From the NCBI RefSeq assembly GCF_024653915.1, contig NZ_JANLGY010000013.1:1-64000 (forward strand): DNA of 64,000 bases, written 5' to 3'. Below, piece after piece: positions 1 to 7,782 of the stretch. Under the pieces are notes generated by a model, which saw nothing but the letters and a program-made list of their open reading frames with translations, was not told the origin of the DNA and ran no database searches. Source of the DNA: Sulfuricaulis sp. GTDB lineage: Bacteria > Pseudomonadota > Gammaproteobacteria > Acidiferrobacterales > Sulfurifustaceae. How positions within the stretch are numbered: position 1 is the first letter of the stretch; the number at the start of each line of letters is the position of its first letter. Both the position numbers and the translations under genes were made by a program.

Positions 1-183
1 GGTACCGGCAACAGCGCTACCGGCATTTCAGCCGCGATGCAGGGAACGGACGGCTACAGCGTAGTCGAGACCGGGGCCAGCACGACTGCTTATCGCCCGG
101 CTAATGGCGGCAGCGTCGATTGCCAGGCGGAATATAATTCAAGCACTGCCCAAGTGGCGGTAACGATATCGGATTGTGGGTAA
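1..183 (+). CDS. mshA: MSHA-type major pilin, C-terminal fragment (5' end outside window)
   Basis: The reading frame is open from the window edge and ends in TAA at 181-183, giving the last 60 residues of a protein. The fragment is rich in Gly, Ser, Thr and Ala and carries two cysteines, in VDCQAEYN and at the very end in ISDCG. This is the C-terminal disulfide pattern of type IV pilins. The prepilin leader and hydrophobic helix lie upstream and cannot be seen. The assignment to MshA rests on position: the next genes are mshC, mshD, mshO and mshP, and mshA precedes them in known MSHA operons. A strong terminator follows, as expected for a highly expressed pilin. Confidence 0.8.
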   Translation, partial: GTGNSATGISAAMQGTDGYSVVETGASTTAYRPANGGSVDCQAEYNSSTAQVAVTISDCG

Positions 184-225
184 TCTGTAGACGAACTCTT
201 CATTTCTTGAGATGAGGCGATTGTT

Positions 226-308
226 TAGGGACTAAGCAACGCCAGTTAAAAACCGGCGCAACCTTTCGAGAGGGGTTGCCATTTCAAGGCCGGTGAAACC
301 GCAAACTT
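226..308 (+). other. Structured spacer RNA downstream of mshA
   Basis: Between the mshA stop and its terminator the transcript can fold into several small hairpins. They are CGCC/GGCG around 250-268, an 8-bp stem CAACCTTT/AGGGGTTG (two G-U pairs) with a CGAG loop, and CGGT-GAA-ACCG. I do not recognise a riboswitch class. It may be a processed or stabilising 3' UTR, or a small RNA. Confidence 0.35.
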
Positions 309-342
309 GGGGCGCTGGCAGGAGTCAGCGCCCCATTTTTTT
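309..342 (+). terminator. Rho-independent terminator after mshA
   Basis: A perfect 9-bp GC-rich stem, GGGGCGCTG (309-317) against CAGCGCCCC (326-334), closes an 8-nt loop and is followed by a run of seven T at 336-342. It should end most mshA transcripts and so lower expression of the minor pilin genes downstream. Confidence 0.9.
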
Positions 343-352
343 GGTGTGACCG

Positions 353-580
353 ATGACAAGAATTTCTGGCATCACGTCTGCCGGCGAGGCAGGCTTCACC
401 CTGGTGGAGCTGGTGGTCATTATGGTGCTCGTTTCCATCCTGGCGTTCTCCGCTTCAGCACAACGAAATCTGAGACCTAAGGCAAATACTCGCTGCAACC
501 GGCCAAAAACCCTTTCGAAAGCCATTGACCCGCGTGTTATTCAGAGTCCGTGGCCATGTAATCGGCGCAAGTTTTGCTAG
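353..580 (+). pseudogene. Truncated type IV prepilin remnant
   Basis: The frame starts MTRISGITSAGEAG and continues FTLVELVVIMVLVSILAF, a bona fide prepilin peptidase site (Gly before Phe, Glu at +5) and the start of the hydrophobic pilin helix. After about 35 residues the pilin character disappears into a basic, unstructured tail, and the frame stops at 75 residues, half the length of a minor pilin. It lies between mshA and mshC, where MSHA loci often carry extra pilin genes. It is most likely the 5' end of a decayed mshA-like or mshB-like gene. A very short functional pilin-like peptide is less likely. Confidence 0.6.
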
Positions 581-624
581 TCTTGTCTGAAAGTCCAATA
601 GTTCATCTGGTTATTAATCGATTC

Positions 625-1107
625 ATGCAAATGCGTTTCGGCTGCCCCAAAGGATTCACCCTCGTCGAGATGATCGTGACGCTGATCATCGTCGCGCTGA
701 TCGCGGCGGTGAGTGGTCCACGGTTTTTCAATCTCAGCGCCTTCCAGGAAAGCGGGTTTTTTGACGAGACGGTCTCCGCGGTGCGCTACGCGCAGAAATA
801 TGCGGTGGCGACGGGTTGCCCCGTGCGTGTGCAAATAACTGCAACCGGATTTACCCTGTATCGCCCCGGTAATGTCGGGGCATGTCAAACCGGACCTTAT
901 AACATTCCGATCGCTGATCCGTCCGGTAACGCGACGACCTTCATACGTACGGCACCGAGCGGCGTGACATTCAATCCGACAGCTGACTTCATTTTCACCG
1001 CTAGCGGTACCGCAATTCTCTTGACGGATCCACTCACGATAAATATCGTCGGCAGTAGTCATTTGTTCCGAGTTTTCGGCGAGACCGGATTCGTGCAGCG
1101 ACAATGA
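625..1107 (+). CDS. mshC: MSHA minor pilin MshC
   Basis: This is a type IV pilin-like protein of about 160 residues. A short leader (MQMRFGCPKG) is followed by FTLVEMIVTLIIVALIAAV, with the prepilin peptidase site Gly/Phe and Glu at +5. The globular part contains ATGCPVRVQI and the GACQ cysteine pair, a common MshC/GspH-like pattern. Minor pilins prime assembly or cap the pilus in the inner membrane and periplasm. The ATG at 625 gives a normal leader length; an ATG at 574 in the same frame would make it unusually long. Neither start has a good ribosome site. The 3' end overlaps mshD by 4 bp. Confidence 0.82.
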   Translation: MQMRFGCPKGFTLVEMIVTLIIVALIAAVSGPRFFNLSAFQESGFFDETVSAVRYAQKYAVATGCPVRVQITATGFTLYRPGNVGACQTGPYNIPIADPSGNATTFIRTAPSGVTFNPTADFIFTASGTAILLTDPLTINIVGSSHLFRVFGETGFVQRQ

Positions 1108-1565
1108 AACTTATGCAACCCCGTTTTTACACACTTGGTGTGACGCTGGTGGAGCTGATTGTCTCCATCGTGGTAATCGGAGTCGCGCTGGCCGGCATCA
1201 TGGTTGTCATCGTACGCAACACCAGCGCCAGCGCCGACCCGCTGATCTGGCATCAGGCCGTGATCGTCGGCGAGGCTTACCTGGAGGAAATCCTCACCAA
1301 AAATTTCACCGCCGACGGGGTCGAGGCGTCTCGCGATCTCTACGATGACGTGATGGACTACAATGGTCTCACGGACAGTCCTCCTCGCGACCAGAACGGC
1401 ACTGCCATCGCGGCGCTGGCGGGTTACTCGGTGAATGTCCAGGTGACCACCGAGGCGCTGAATGACATCACCCTCGCCAGCGGCAATGCCGTGCGCGCGC
1501 AGGTGACGGTCACGATGCCGACCGGCAGCAGCGTCGTCGTCAGCGGTTACCGGACGAACTACTGA
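1104..1565 (+). CDS. mshD: MSHA minor pilin MshD
   Basis: This 153-residue prepilin has leader MKLMQPRFYTLG and then VTLVELIVSIVVIGVALAG, with the consensus Gly-1 and Glu+5. The remainder is a small soluble domain with AYLEEIL near residue 55, typical of MshD/PilV-like minor pilins. The start overlaps mshC (ATGA), so translation is probably coupled. It should be processed by the prepilin peptidase and take part in pilus initiation with MshC, MshO and MshP. Confidence 0.85.
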   Translation: MKLMQPRFYTLGVTLVELIVSIVVIGVALAGIMVVIVRNTSASADPLIWHQAVIVGEAYLEEILTKNFTADGVEASRDLYDDVMDYNGLTDSPPRDQNGTAIAALAGYSVNVQVTTEALNDITLASGNAVRAQVTVTMPTGSSVVVSGYRTNY

Positions 1566-1566
1566 T

Positions 1567-2574
1567 ATGCGCCCGTTTCTGTCCGCTTCCCGGTTAAATG
1601 CTTTTGGTGTGTGTCGCAGCCGGGGCGTGAGCCTCATCGAGCTTGTCGTCGTGATCACCATCAGCGGGATCATCGCCACGGTACTGGGCGCGATCATCGT
1701 GCGTCCGATCCAGGGCTACGAGGCGCAGGTGCGCCGCGCGCAACTGGTGGACGCGGCGGAGATGGCGGTGCGGCGTCTGGGGCGCGACATCCGCCAGGCG
1801 CTGCCGAACAGCGTGCGCATCGTCGATTCGCTTGGTAACACCGACAACGTGAGCTGCACGACGGCGGGTACAACATGTACTATCGAAATGCTCAATACGC
1901 TTGACGGCGCGCGTTACCGCTTCGATCCGGGTACGGTTCCCGGCGGCCATCCGCATCCTGCCGGCGTCCCATGGACCATCTACAGATTGCAAGTTCCCGG
2001 TTTGGACAGTAACGGATTCAATATCGTCGGGCAGTTTGAAAATTTCCAGCCCACGTTGCCGTTCACCTCGACCACGGAACGGCTCGCGATTTATAACCAG
2101 TCGGCCAACGGCGCCAATAGCGCTTATGCCGATGCCGTGCTCGCCGCAGGCCCGTACGTGATAACCAATCCTGATGCTCCACAGAACACAAGATTTACTT
2201 TGCAAGACGATGGTGGTGGCGACGAATGGCGGATCACGCCGTCCGGCAATCCCAATTTTAATTTCCGCTGGGCATCGCCCTATCAGCGAATCTATGTCGT
2301 CGACACACCGGTGAGCTATGTTTGCAGCGCCGGGCCGAACGGAAATATCACGCGCTACTCGAGTTATCCGATTACCGCTGCGCAGGCCGCGACACCGGTT
2401 GGCGCGACCAACACAGCCTTGCTCTCGACCCCGGTCTCAGCCTGTTCCTTCTCCTACTCGCCGGGCACGAACCAGCGAGCTGGTCTCGTGACACTCGATA
2501 TCACCGTGCGGGACAACGCCAGCGGCGAACAGGTCCGCTTGCTGTACCAAGCGCACGTGGATAACTCCCCATGA
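1567..2574 (+). CDS. mshO: MSHA minor pilin MshO
   Basis: This 335-residue protein has a long prepilin leader ending CRSRG, followed by VSLIELVVVITISGIIAT. It then has the heptad-like AEMAVRRLGRDIRQALPNSVRI helix region typical of MshO/PilW-type large minor pilins. The rest is a beta-rich periplasmic domain with several cysteine pairs. It begins one base after the mshD stop codon and overlaps mshP at its end. By family knowledge MshO is part of the minor pilin tip complex. Confidence 0.85.
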   Translation: MRPFLSASRLNAFGVCRSRGVSLIELVVVITISGIIATVLGAIIVRPIQGYEAQVRRAQLVDAAEMAVRRLGRDIRQALPNSVRIVDSLGNTDNVSCTTAGTTCTIEMLNTLDGARYRFDPGTVPGGHPHPAGVPWTIYRLQVPGLDSNGFNIVGQFENFQPTLPFTSTTERLAIYNQSANGANSAYADAVLAAGPYVITNPDAPQNTRFTLQDDGGGDEWRITPSGNPNFNFRWASPYQRIYVVDTPVSYVCSAGPNGNITRYSSYPITAAQAATPVGATNTALLSTPVSACSFSYSPGTNQRAGLVTLDITVRDNASGEQVRLLYQAHVDNSP

Positions 2575-3017
2575 TGTGTCTCGTGTCAGTTCCTCGGCGG
2601 CACGAACGCGGCTTCGCGCTGGTCGCGGCCATCTTTATCGTCGTGGTGCTGGCCATGCTCGGGATCATGATGGTGACCATCGGTGGCATGGAACGGGCCA
2701 CTGCGAGCGCGGCGGTGCAGGGCACACGCGCTTTCTATGCCGCGCGCTCGGGAATTGAGTGGGGCATATTCCAGGCGATGCCACCAACGAGTAGCTGTGC
2801 AGCATCCTCAAGCTTCACGCTGACGGTGCCTGGCCTCGACAGTTTCAACGTGACTGTTCAATGCGCACTCACGCCTCCGGGAATACAGCACCGCGAACGC
2901 GGCGACACGTATAATGTCTACGTCGTCACCTCCACAGCCACCTCAGGGAATTTCGGCGACGCCGACTATGTCTCGCGCACCCTGCAGGTGACGGTGACCG
3001 ACGCGCCGGCGCCATAA
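2571..3017 (+). CDS. mshP: MSHA biogenesis protein MshP (PilX-like)
   Basis: This 148-residue protein begins with a basic segment and then GFALVAAIFIVVVLAMLGIMM, a prepilin-like helix lacking the canonical Glu+5 as in PilX/MshP proteins. FYAARSGIEWGIF is the conserved motif after the helix (AxSGxEWG) seen in PilX/MshP. The ATG overlaps the mshO stop by 4 bp. It is probably a minor tip pilin and the last gene of the pilin block before the sigma factor gene 15 bp downstream. Confidence 0.82.
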   Translation: MMCLVSVPRRHERGFALVAAIFIVVVLAMLGIMMVTIGGMERATASAAVQGTRAFYAARSGIEWGIFQAMPPTSSCAASSSFTLTVPGLDSFNVTVQCALTPPGIQHRERGDTYNVYVVTSTATSGNFGDADYVSRTLQVTVTDAPAP

Positions 3018-3031
3018 GCTTAATCCATACA

Positions 3032-3562
3032 ATGCGGGATCCGGTCGATCTCATCCGCCTGTATTGTTACGACGGCGATGCCGCCGCGTTTCGCGAGTTC
3101 TATCGTTCCCAGTCGCCGCGGTTGTGGAAGTTCCTGGTCGCCCGCGGCTGCCTCCCGGAGGACGCCTACGACCTGGTCTCCGAAGCCTTCATCCGTTTCG
3201 TCCAGACCGTCTGCCGCGACCCGCGGGCGCCGCGCGCGTTTCTCTACCGTATTGCCATCAACCTGCGGATAGACAGTTTGCGCCGGGCCCGTGCCCGGCC
3301 GACCGAGCCGCTGCCGGAGGAAATCGCCGATGTCACGGATGGGCTAGCGCGGGAGGAGGCCGCCTATCTGCGCGAACTGGTGGGCCGCCTGCCCGAGCGT
3401 GAACAAAACCTGCTCCTGCTGCGTTATTGGATAGGACTGAATCATCGCGAGGTGGCGCAGGCACTGGACCTGCCGGAAGGCACGGTGCGGCGCCAGTGCG
3501 CCGAGGCCATCGCCAAGTTGCGGCAACATTGGAGTAAGGATGAAACGCGAAGTACCGGCTGA
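3032..3562 (+). CDS. ECF-type RNA polymerase sigma factor
   Basis: This 176-residue protein has the two-domain ECF layout. Region 2 spans about residues 10-85 (FREFYRSQSPRLWKFL, EDAYDLVSEAFIRFV, AFLYRIAINLRIDSLRR). Region 4 spans about residues 105-165 (LPEREQNLLLLRYWIGLNHREVAQALDLPEGTVRR, a helix-turn-helix). It starts 15 bp after mshP and overlaps the following membrane protein gene by 23 bp, the usual sigma/anti-sigma arrangement. Its place inside the MSHA operon suggests it controls pilus or surface genes, which is inference. No signature identifies a known ECF group. Confidence 0.9.
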   Translation: MRDPVDLIRLYCYDGDAAAFREFYRSQSPRLWKFLVARGCLPEDAYDLVSEAFIRFVQTVCRDPRAPRAFLYRIAINLRIDSLRRARARPTEPLPEEIADVTDGLAREEAAYLRELVGRLPEREQNLLLLRYWIGLNHREVAQALDLPEGTVRRQCAEAIAKLRQHWSKDETRSTG

Positions 3563-3926
3563 GCGCGAAATCGCGGACTTGATAGCGTCGGCCTTCGACC
3601 GATTGCCGGCGCCCGATGCGCGGCGTTTGGCGGCGATCGAGCAGCGATTGTTGGAGCAGCCGCGCCTGCGCGGGCGCACGAAGTTCGCCTGGTGGTGGCT
3701 CGCAGCCGCGCTGGTGGCAGGCGCGGCCAGCGCGCTGTGGTGGGCCGTGGACTACGATTCAGGCAAGGGTCGGGAAGCGCCGGTACCGGCGGTCACGTCG
3801 CCGTCGGTGGCGCCATCAACGGCGGACCAGCCCACACGTCCAAACCGGTCCGAAGGCGCGGAATCGAAACTCGAAGGTGAGTTGGCGCAGAAAAAAGGGC
3901 CAGTGATTTACCGGAAGGAGCAATAG
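3540..3926 (+). CDS. Putative anti-sigma factor, single-pass membrane protein
   Basis: This 128-residue protein has a cytoplasmic N-terminal segment of about 48 residues. One membrane helix follows at about 50-70 (FAWWWLAAALVAGAASALWW), and then a Pro/Ser/Thr-rich periplasmic tail. It lacks a visible zinc-binding HxxxCxxC motif. The call as anti-sigma factor rests on its 23-bp overlap with the ECF sigma gene and its topology, not on a family match. It could be a membrane tether that releases the sigma factor when pilus assembly or envelope state changes. Confidence 0.6.
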   Translation: MKREVPAEREIADLIASAFDRLPAPDARRLAAIEQRLLEQPRLRGRTKFAWWWLAAALVAGAASALWWAVDYDSGKGREAPVPAVTSPSVAPSTADQPTRPNRSEGAESKLEGELAQKKGPVIYRKEQ

Positions 3927-4004
3927 TTTTTGAGTTTGCCGCCGCGAGGCAAACAAACGATCCAACGGTTACAGCGCTGTCTGGGATGCAGAAAGGAAAA
4001 CAGC

Positions 4005-7000
4005 ATGAGTGCGACGAAATCAGTTTTGAAAAAACGTGGTTTGTTCCAGATTGGTAGCAAGCTACTGGCGCTGTGCATCGCGCTGGTGTGGAGCCATGCC
4101 GTCAGTGCTTTAACGCAAACCGCGAGCCCCAGCACTTGCGTAACGGTTGCGGGCACCAACAATGATTGGAGTAATGCTGGCTTGGCCGTTTCCAGTGATG
4201 GCAATGACGCCACGGCATCGGTAAACGATGGCCAGAGAACCGATTACCTGCAGTGCACGGGTTATGGATTTACTATCCCCGCCGGCGCAACGATCAACGG
4301 CATTACGGTTAACGTTGAACGCGCATCAAGTAACACGGGCACCCAGGATTTTGCTATGCGGGTCGTCAAAGCCGGAGTTATCGGGACAACCGACCGATCG
4401 ACAGCGACTGCCTATCCCACTACTGACGCTTATGAGGCCCATGGAGGCGCTGCCGATCTGTGGGGGACGACTTGGACAGTGACGGACATCAACGCCGCGA
4501 ATTTCGGCGCCGCCTTCGCCTCGCAGAAACCAGGTAGCGCCGGTGGAGCGCGCACGATCAGCGTGGATCATGTCGAGATCACGGTTGATTACACGCCCGT
4601 GATCTCTGTTTCATCTATCAACCGTGCCAGTACCAACCCGACGGAACCGGCAACGGCAGTTTCCTGGACGGTGGTTTTCACTGCCAGTGTGTCCGGCGTG
4701 GATGCGTCAGATTTCGCACTGGTTCAAGGTGGCGGGGTGACTGGAGCCACCATTACCTCTGTGACCGGCAGCGGCACCACGTGGACAGTGACGGCGAACA
4801 CCGGCACGGGAACCGGCACCTTGGGGCTCAATCTGGTGGATACCGATTCGATATACGATTCGGGCAGCATCCCGCTCGGTGGTGCGGGCGCCGGCAATGG
4901 TAATTTCACCGGGCAGGTCTATACCGTCTCGCCGCCTTTCTGCACACCGCCGTCCAATATTCCCGCGGGCGTCACGGTGAGCTGCGTATGCGACACTTTC
5001 GGCCGTGCCAGCCTCAATCCTTCCACCATTTTTGGCGCCAACTGGTCGGTCTCAAACAGTGATGGATTGGGAAATCCAGGTATCAGCCCTATCACCGGCC
5101 TGCTGCGGTTGACCGAGAAGACCAACAACAATGCCAAGGCCGCCACGGTGCCTGGCATCTTCCCTGCCGCCGGTAACTATATCTCGGTGGAATTCAATCA
5201 TTACGCCTACGACGGTTCGGCCACAGGGGCTGACGGCATCGTGGTAACGCTCTCCGATTATTCCGTCCCCGCCGTGCCCGGTGCCTTCGGCGGTTCATTA
5301 GGTTACGCGCAGCGGACAGGCGTTGTTGGTTTCGCCGGCGGTTGGGTTGGCGTGGCGCTTGATGAATATGGCAATTACCAGAGCTCAACCGAGGGTCGGG
5401 TCCTGGGAGCGTGCGGCACAGCTGCATGCCGACCACAATCTGTAGGAGTGCGCGGCCCGGGGAGCGGCGCGAACGGTTATCGCTGGATGGGAGGCACAGC
5501 CAGCAATCCGGGCGGCCTGCGTATCGATGCCGCCAATCGCACGTCCACCACGCCGGGACCCGGCTACATGTTCCAGGTGATAGTCGACGCCCGGAACTTT
5601 GGTTCCGGCGCAGTCGACGTCAGCGTCAACCGCGATGCCACAACCATGAATGGTGCCAACTATGTGTCCCTGTTCGGTCCGTTCAATGCTTACGCGGAAG
5701 CCAATAACGCCTTGACCCAGGGCTGGATTACCCAACTGGTGCCGGACTATTGGAAAATTTCTTTTACCGGTGCCACCGGCGGTTCCACCAACGTTCACGA
5801 AATCGGCGGCCTGCGCATCTGCGCCCAGACGGTCTACCCGCCCACCGGCGGGACGGCGAGCGGATTTTCCGCCATCGACGAGGCGTACCCGGGAGCGCCC
5901 ACCGTTCCCGCTTACCCGAATTTCCAGACCGGCAACATCTACATGAAGTTGGCCGGGACGCCGTTCAACCTCTGGGTGGCGGCCCTGACCAGCACCGGGA
6001 TTTCGACTGGCTATTCCTCCGTCAGCAACAAGTATGTGTCCGTGAAGCTTGTCGATAACAGCGACAACGCCTGCGGCCCCGATTCCGCCCGCACTTGTAA
6101 TAGCACTTGCACGAACAAGACGGCGGTGGAGGCCGGCGCTACCCAGATTGCTACCTTCCCCTCGGGCGGTACTACGGGAGTTGCCACGCCGTCTCCGACG
6201 TTTACCCTCAACTCAGCATGGAAGAACCTGATTGCCGTCATGAAGGAGTGCACGACTTCCGCTTGCAGCGCCTTTACCGCCACCGCGCCGGCGTGCGCGG
6301 CGGATTCGTTCTCGGTGCGGCCGGCGAGCATTGCCTCGGTGACCTCCTCCAACGCCACCAATACCGGCGCGACCGGCACGCCTATCTTCAAGGCCGGCGC
6401 CGACACCTTTTCCCTGACGGCGACGACTACCGGCATCGTCGGCAGTCCGAGCGGCTATACCGGAATCCTCAAGATCAACGGCAACACGAGCGGCGCGGTG
6501 CTGGCGCTGAGCCCGGCCACGAACATCGGCACGATCGCGCCAACCACTTTCCCCGCCGCTACTTCAGGGACACCCTCGTCCACCGCGACGGGCAACAACT
6601 TTACCTACAGCGAGGTCGGGGGGTTCTATTTCCGGGGTTACAACCCAGCCACCAACGCTACGGCGTCGCGGGGTATTTACGATGGAGTGGACACGGTGAC
6701 TGAGTGTGCGGCGCCGGTGACGCTGGCCCAGTGCGATACCCTGAGAGCCGCCACCTGGACGGGTATCGATAGCATCAGCACCGAGGCGGATTGCGTCTCC
6801 AACAATTATTCGAACACCAAGGTCGGCGGCAAGTATGGATGCAGCTTTGGCATCGTCGCCGACACCGGGGGCTTCGGCCGCTTCACCCCGGCTTACTTCG
6901 ACGTTGCCTACATCGATGGCTGCTCCGGGAGCGCCACCTTCACTTACTCGGGTCAGCCTTTCACCGTGATCGCGACCGCGCGCAACCTTGCCGGCGCGCC

Positions 7001-7751
7001 GACGCTCAACTATCACGGGGCCTTTGGCTACTCCAAGGACACGATCATCTCCGACGCTGGCAATGCCGCTAACTTCACCAACAATGTTCTGGCGGCGGGC
7101 AATTTCGTGAATGGCGCGAGGACCCAGAGTACCGTGACCTACACCTTCCCCGTCAAGGAGACCGCGCCGGCGACGCTCACCTTGCGCGCGACCGATGCCG
7201 ACGGCGTGAGCTCCGTTGGTTACGAAGGCGTGGCCAACGCAGCCGAAATCCGCAGCGGCCGCATCCACCTTTTTAACGCCTACGGATCGGAATTGGTGGA
7301 CCTGCCCATGCCCCTGCGGGTCGAGTATTACTCAGCAGCCGATGGATGGATAACGAATACCACTGATACCTGCAGCGCGGTCAGTCTGAGTGTGCTTTCC
7401 AACTATCAAGGCAACCTGAATCCTCCACCACCGCCACCCCCGAATGAAGAAACCTGTGTTCAGGATACAGGTAACCCAGGGGTCAGCGGTCAGGGATGTG
7501 TCACGCCGGGACCGCTTGTACCGGTAAACAAACGTTATCTCGCGCTACCTTCAGCCGGCAGCTATAACCTCTACCTGCGGGCACCGGGCTCGGGTAACGA
7601 GGGCAGCGTGGACGTCACGGCCAATCTTGCCTCGAAAACCTGGCTGCGCTTTGACTGGAATGGAACGGGGGACGTTGACCCCACGGGCAAAGCCACTTTC
7701 GGCCTGTATCGCGGCAGTCCTAAGCACATCTACCTGCGGGAGCGATACTAA
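4005..7751 (+). CDS. mshQ: MshQ-like surface/adhesin protein, paralogue 1
   Basis: A secreted protein of about 1248 residues. The ATG at 4005 follows GAAAGGAAA and gives a signal peptide (LLALCIALVWSHAVSA). An in-frame TTG at 3930 would add 25 hydrophilic residues and is less likely. The N-terminal third is Thr/Ser-rich beta repeats with an Ig-like unit (VSSINRASTNPTEPATAVSW). The middle contains a lectin-like beta-sandwich region (NYISVEFNHYAYDGS, DGIVVTLSD). The C-terminal region (FGRFTPAYF, GCSGSATFTYSGQPFTV, EIRSGRIHLFNAYGSEL) is the MshQ/DUF6701-type module and ends GSPKHIYLRERY. A PPPPPPP linker lies near residue 1145. It is probably exported to the cell surface or pilus tip. Confidence 0.78.
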   Translation: MSATKSVLKKRGLFQIGSKLLALCIALVWSHAVSALTQTASPSTCVTVAGTNNDWSNAGLAVSSDGNDATASVNDGQRTDYLQCTGYGFTIPAGATINGITVNVERASSNTGTQDFAMRVVKAGVIGTTDRSTATAYPTTDAYEAHGGAADLWGTTWTVTDINAANFGAAFASQKPGSAGGARTISVDHVEITVDYTPVISVSSINRASTNPTEPATAVSWTVVFTASVSGVDASDFALVQGGGVTGATITSVTGSGTTWTVTANTGTGTGTLGLNLVDTDSIYDSGSIPLGGAGAGNGNFTGQVYTVSPPFCTPPSNIPAGVTVSCVCDTFGRASLNPSTIFGANWSVSNSDGLGNPGISPITGLLRLTEKTNNNAKAATVPGIFPAAGNYISVEFNHYAYDGSATGADGIVVTLSDYSVPAVPGAFGGSLGYAQRTGVVGFAGGWVGVALDEYGNYQSSTEGRVLGACGTAACRPQSVGVRGPGSGANGYRWMGGTASNPGGLRIDAANRTSTTPGPGYMFQVIVDARNFGSGAVDVSVNRDATTMNGANYVSLFGPFNAYAEANNALTQGWITQLVPDYWKISFTGATGGSTNVHEIGGLRICAQTVYPPTGGTASGFSAIDEAYPGAPTVPAYPNFQTGNIYMKLAGTPFNLWVAALTSTGISTGYSSVSNKYVSVKLVDNSDNACGPDSARTCNSTCTNKTAVEAGATQIATFPSGGTTGVATPSPTFTLNSAWKNLIAVMKECTTSACSAFTATAPACAADSFSVRPASIASVTSSNATNTGATGTPIFKAGADTFSLTATTTGIVGSPSGYTGILKINGNTSGAVLALSPATNIGTIAPTTFPAATSGTPSSTATGNNFTYSEVGGFYFRGYNPATNATASRGIYDGVDTVTECAAPVTLAQCDTLRAATWTGIDSISTEADCVSNNYSNTKVGGKYGCSFGIVADTGGFGRFTPAYFDVAYIDGCSGSATFTYSGQPFTVIATARNLAGAPTLNYHGAFGYSKDTIISDAGNAANFTNNVLAAGNFVNGARTQSTVTYTFPVKETAPATLTLRATDADGVSSVGYEGVANAAEIRSGRIHLFNAYGSELVDLPMPLRVEYYSAADGWITNTTDTCSAVSLSVLSNYQGNLNPPPPPPPNEETCVQDTGNPGVSGQGCVTPGPLVPVNKRYLALPSAGSYNLYLRAPGSGNEGSVDVTANLASKTWLRFDWNGTGDVDPTGKATFGLYRGSPKHIYLRERY

Positions 7752-7782
7752 TCCGGATGTTATCGCTAATTGAAAGGTGCGC

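Noticed and set aside
226-308. A second c-di-GMP riboswitch upstream of the minor pilin genes
   Set aside because: It lacks the GGGCAAACC and GGGACGCAAAGCC core found in the true GEMM-I element at 54896.
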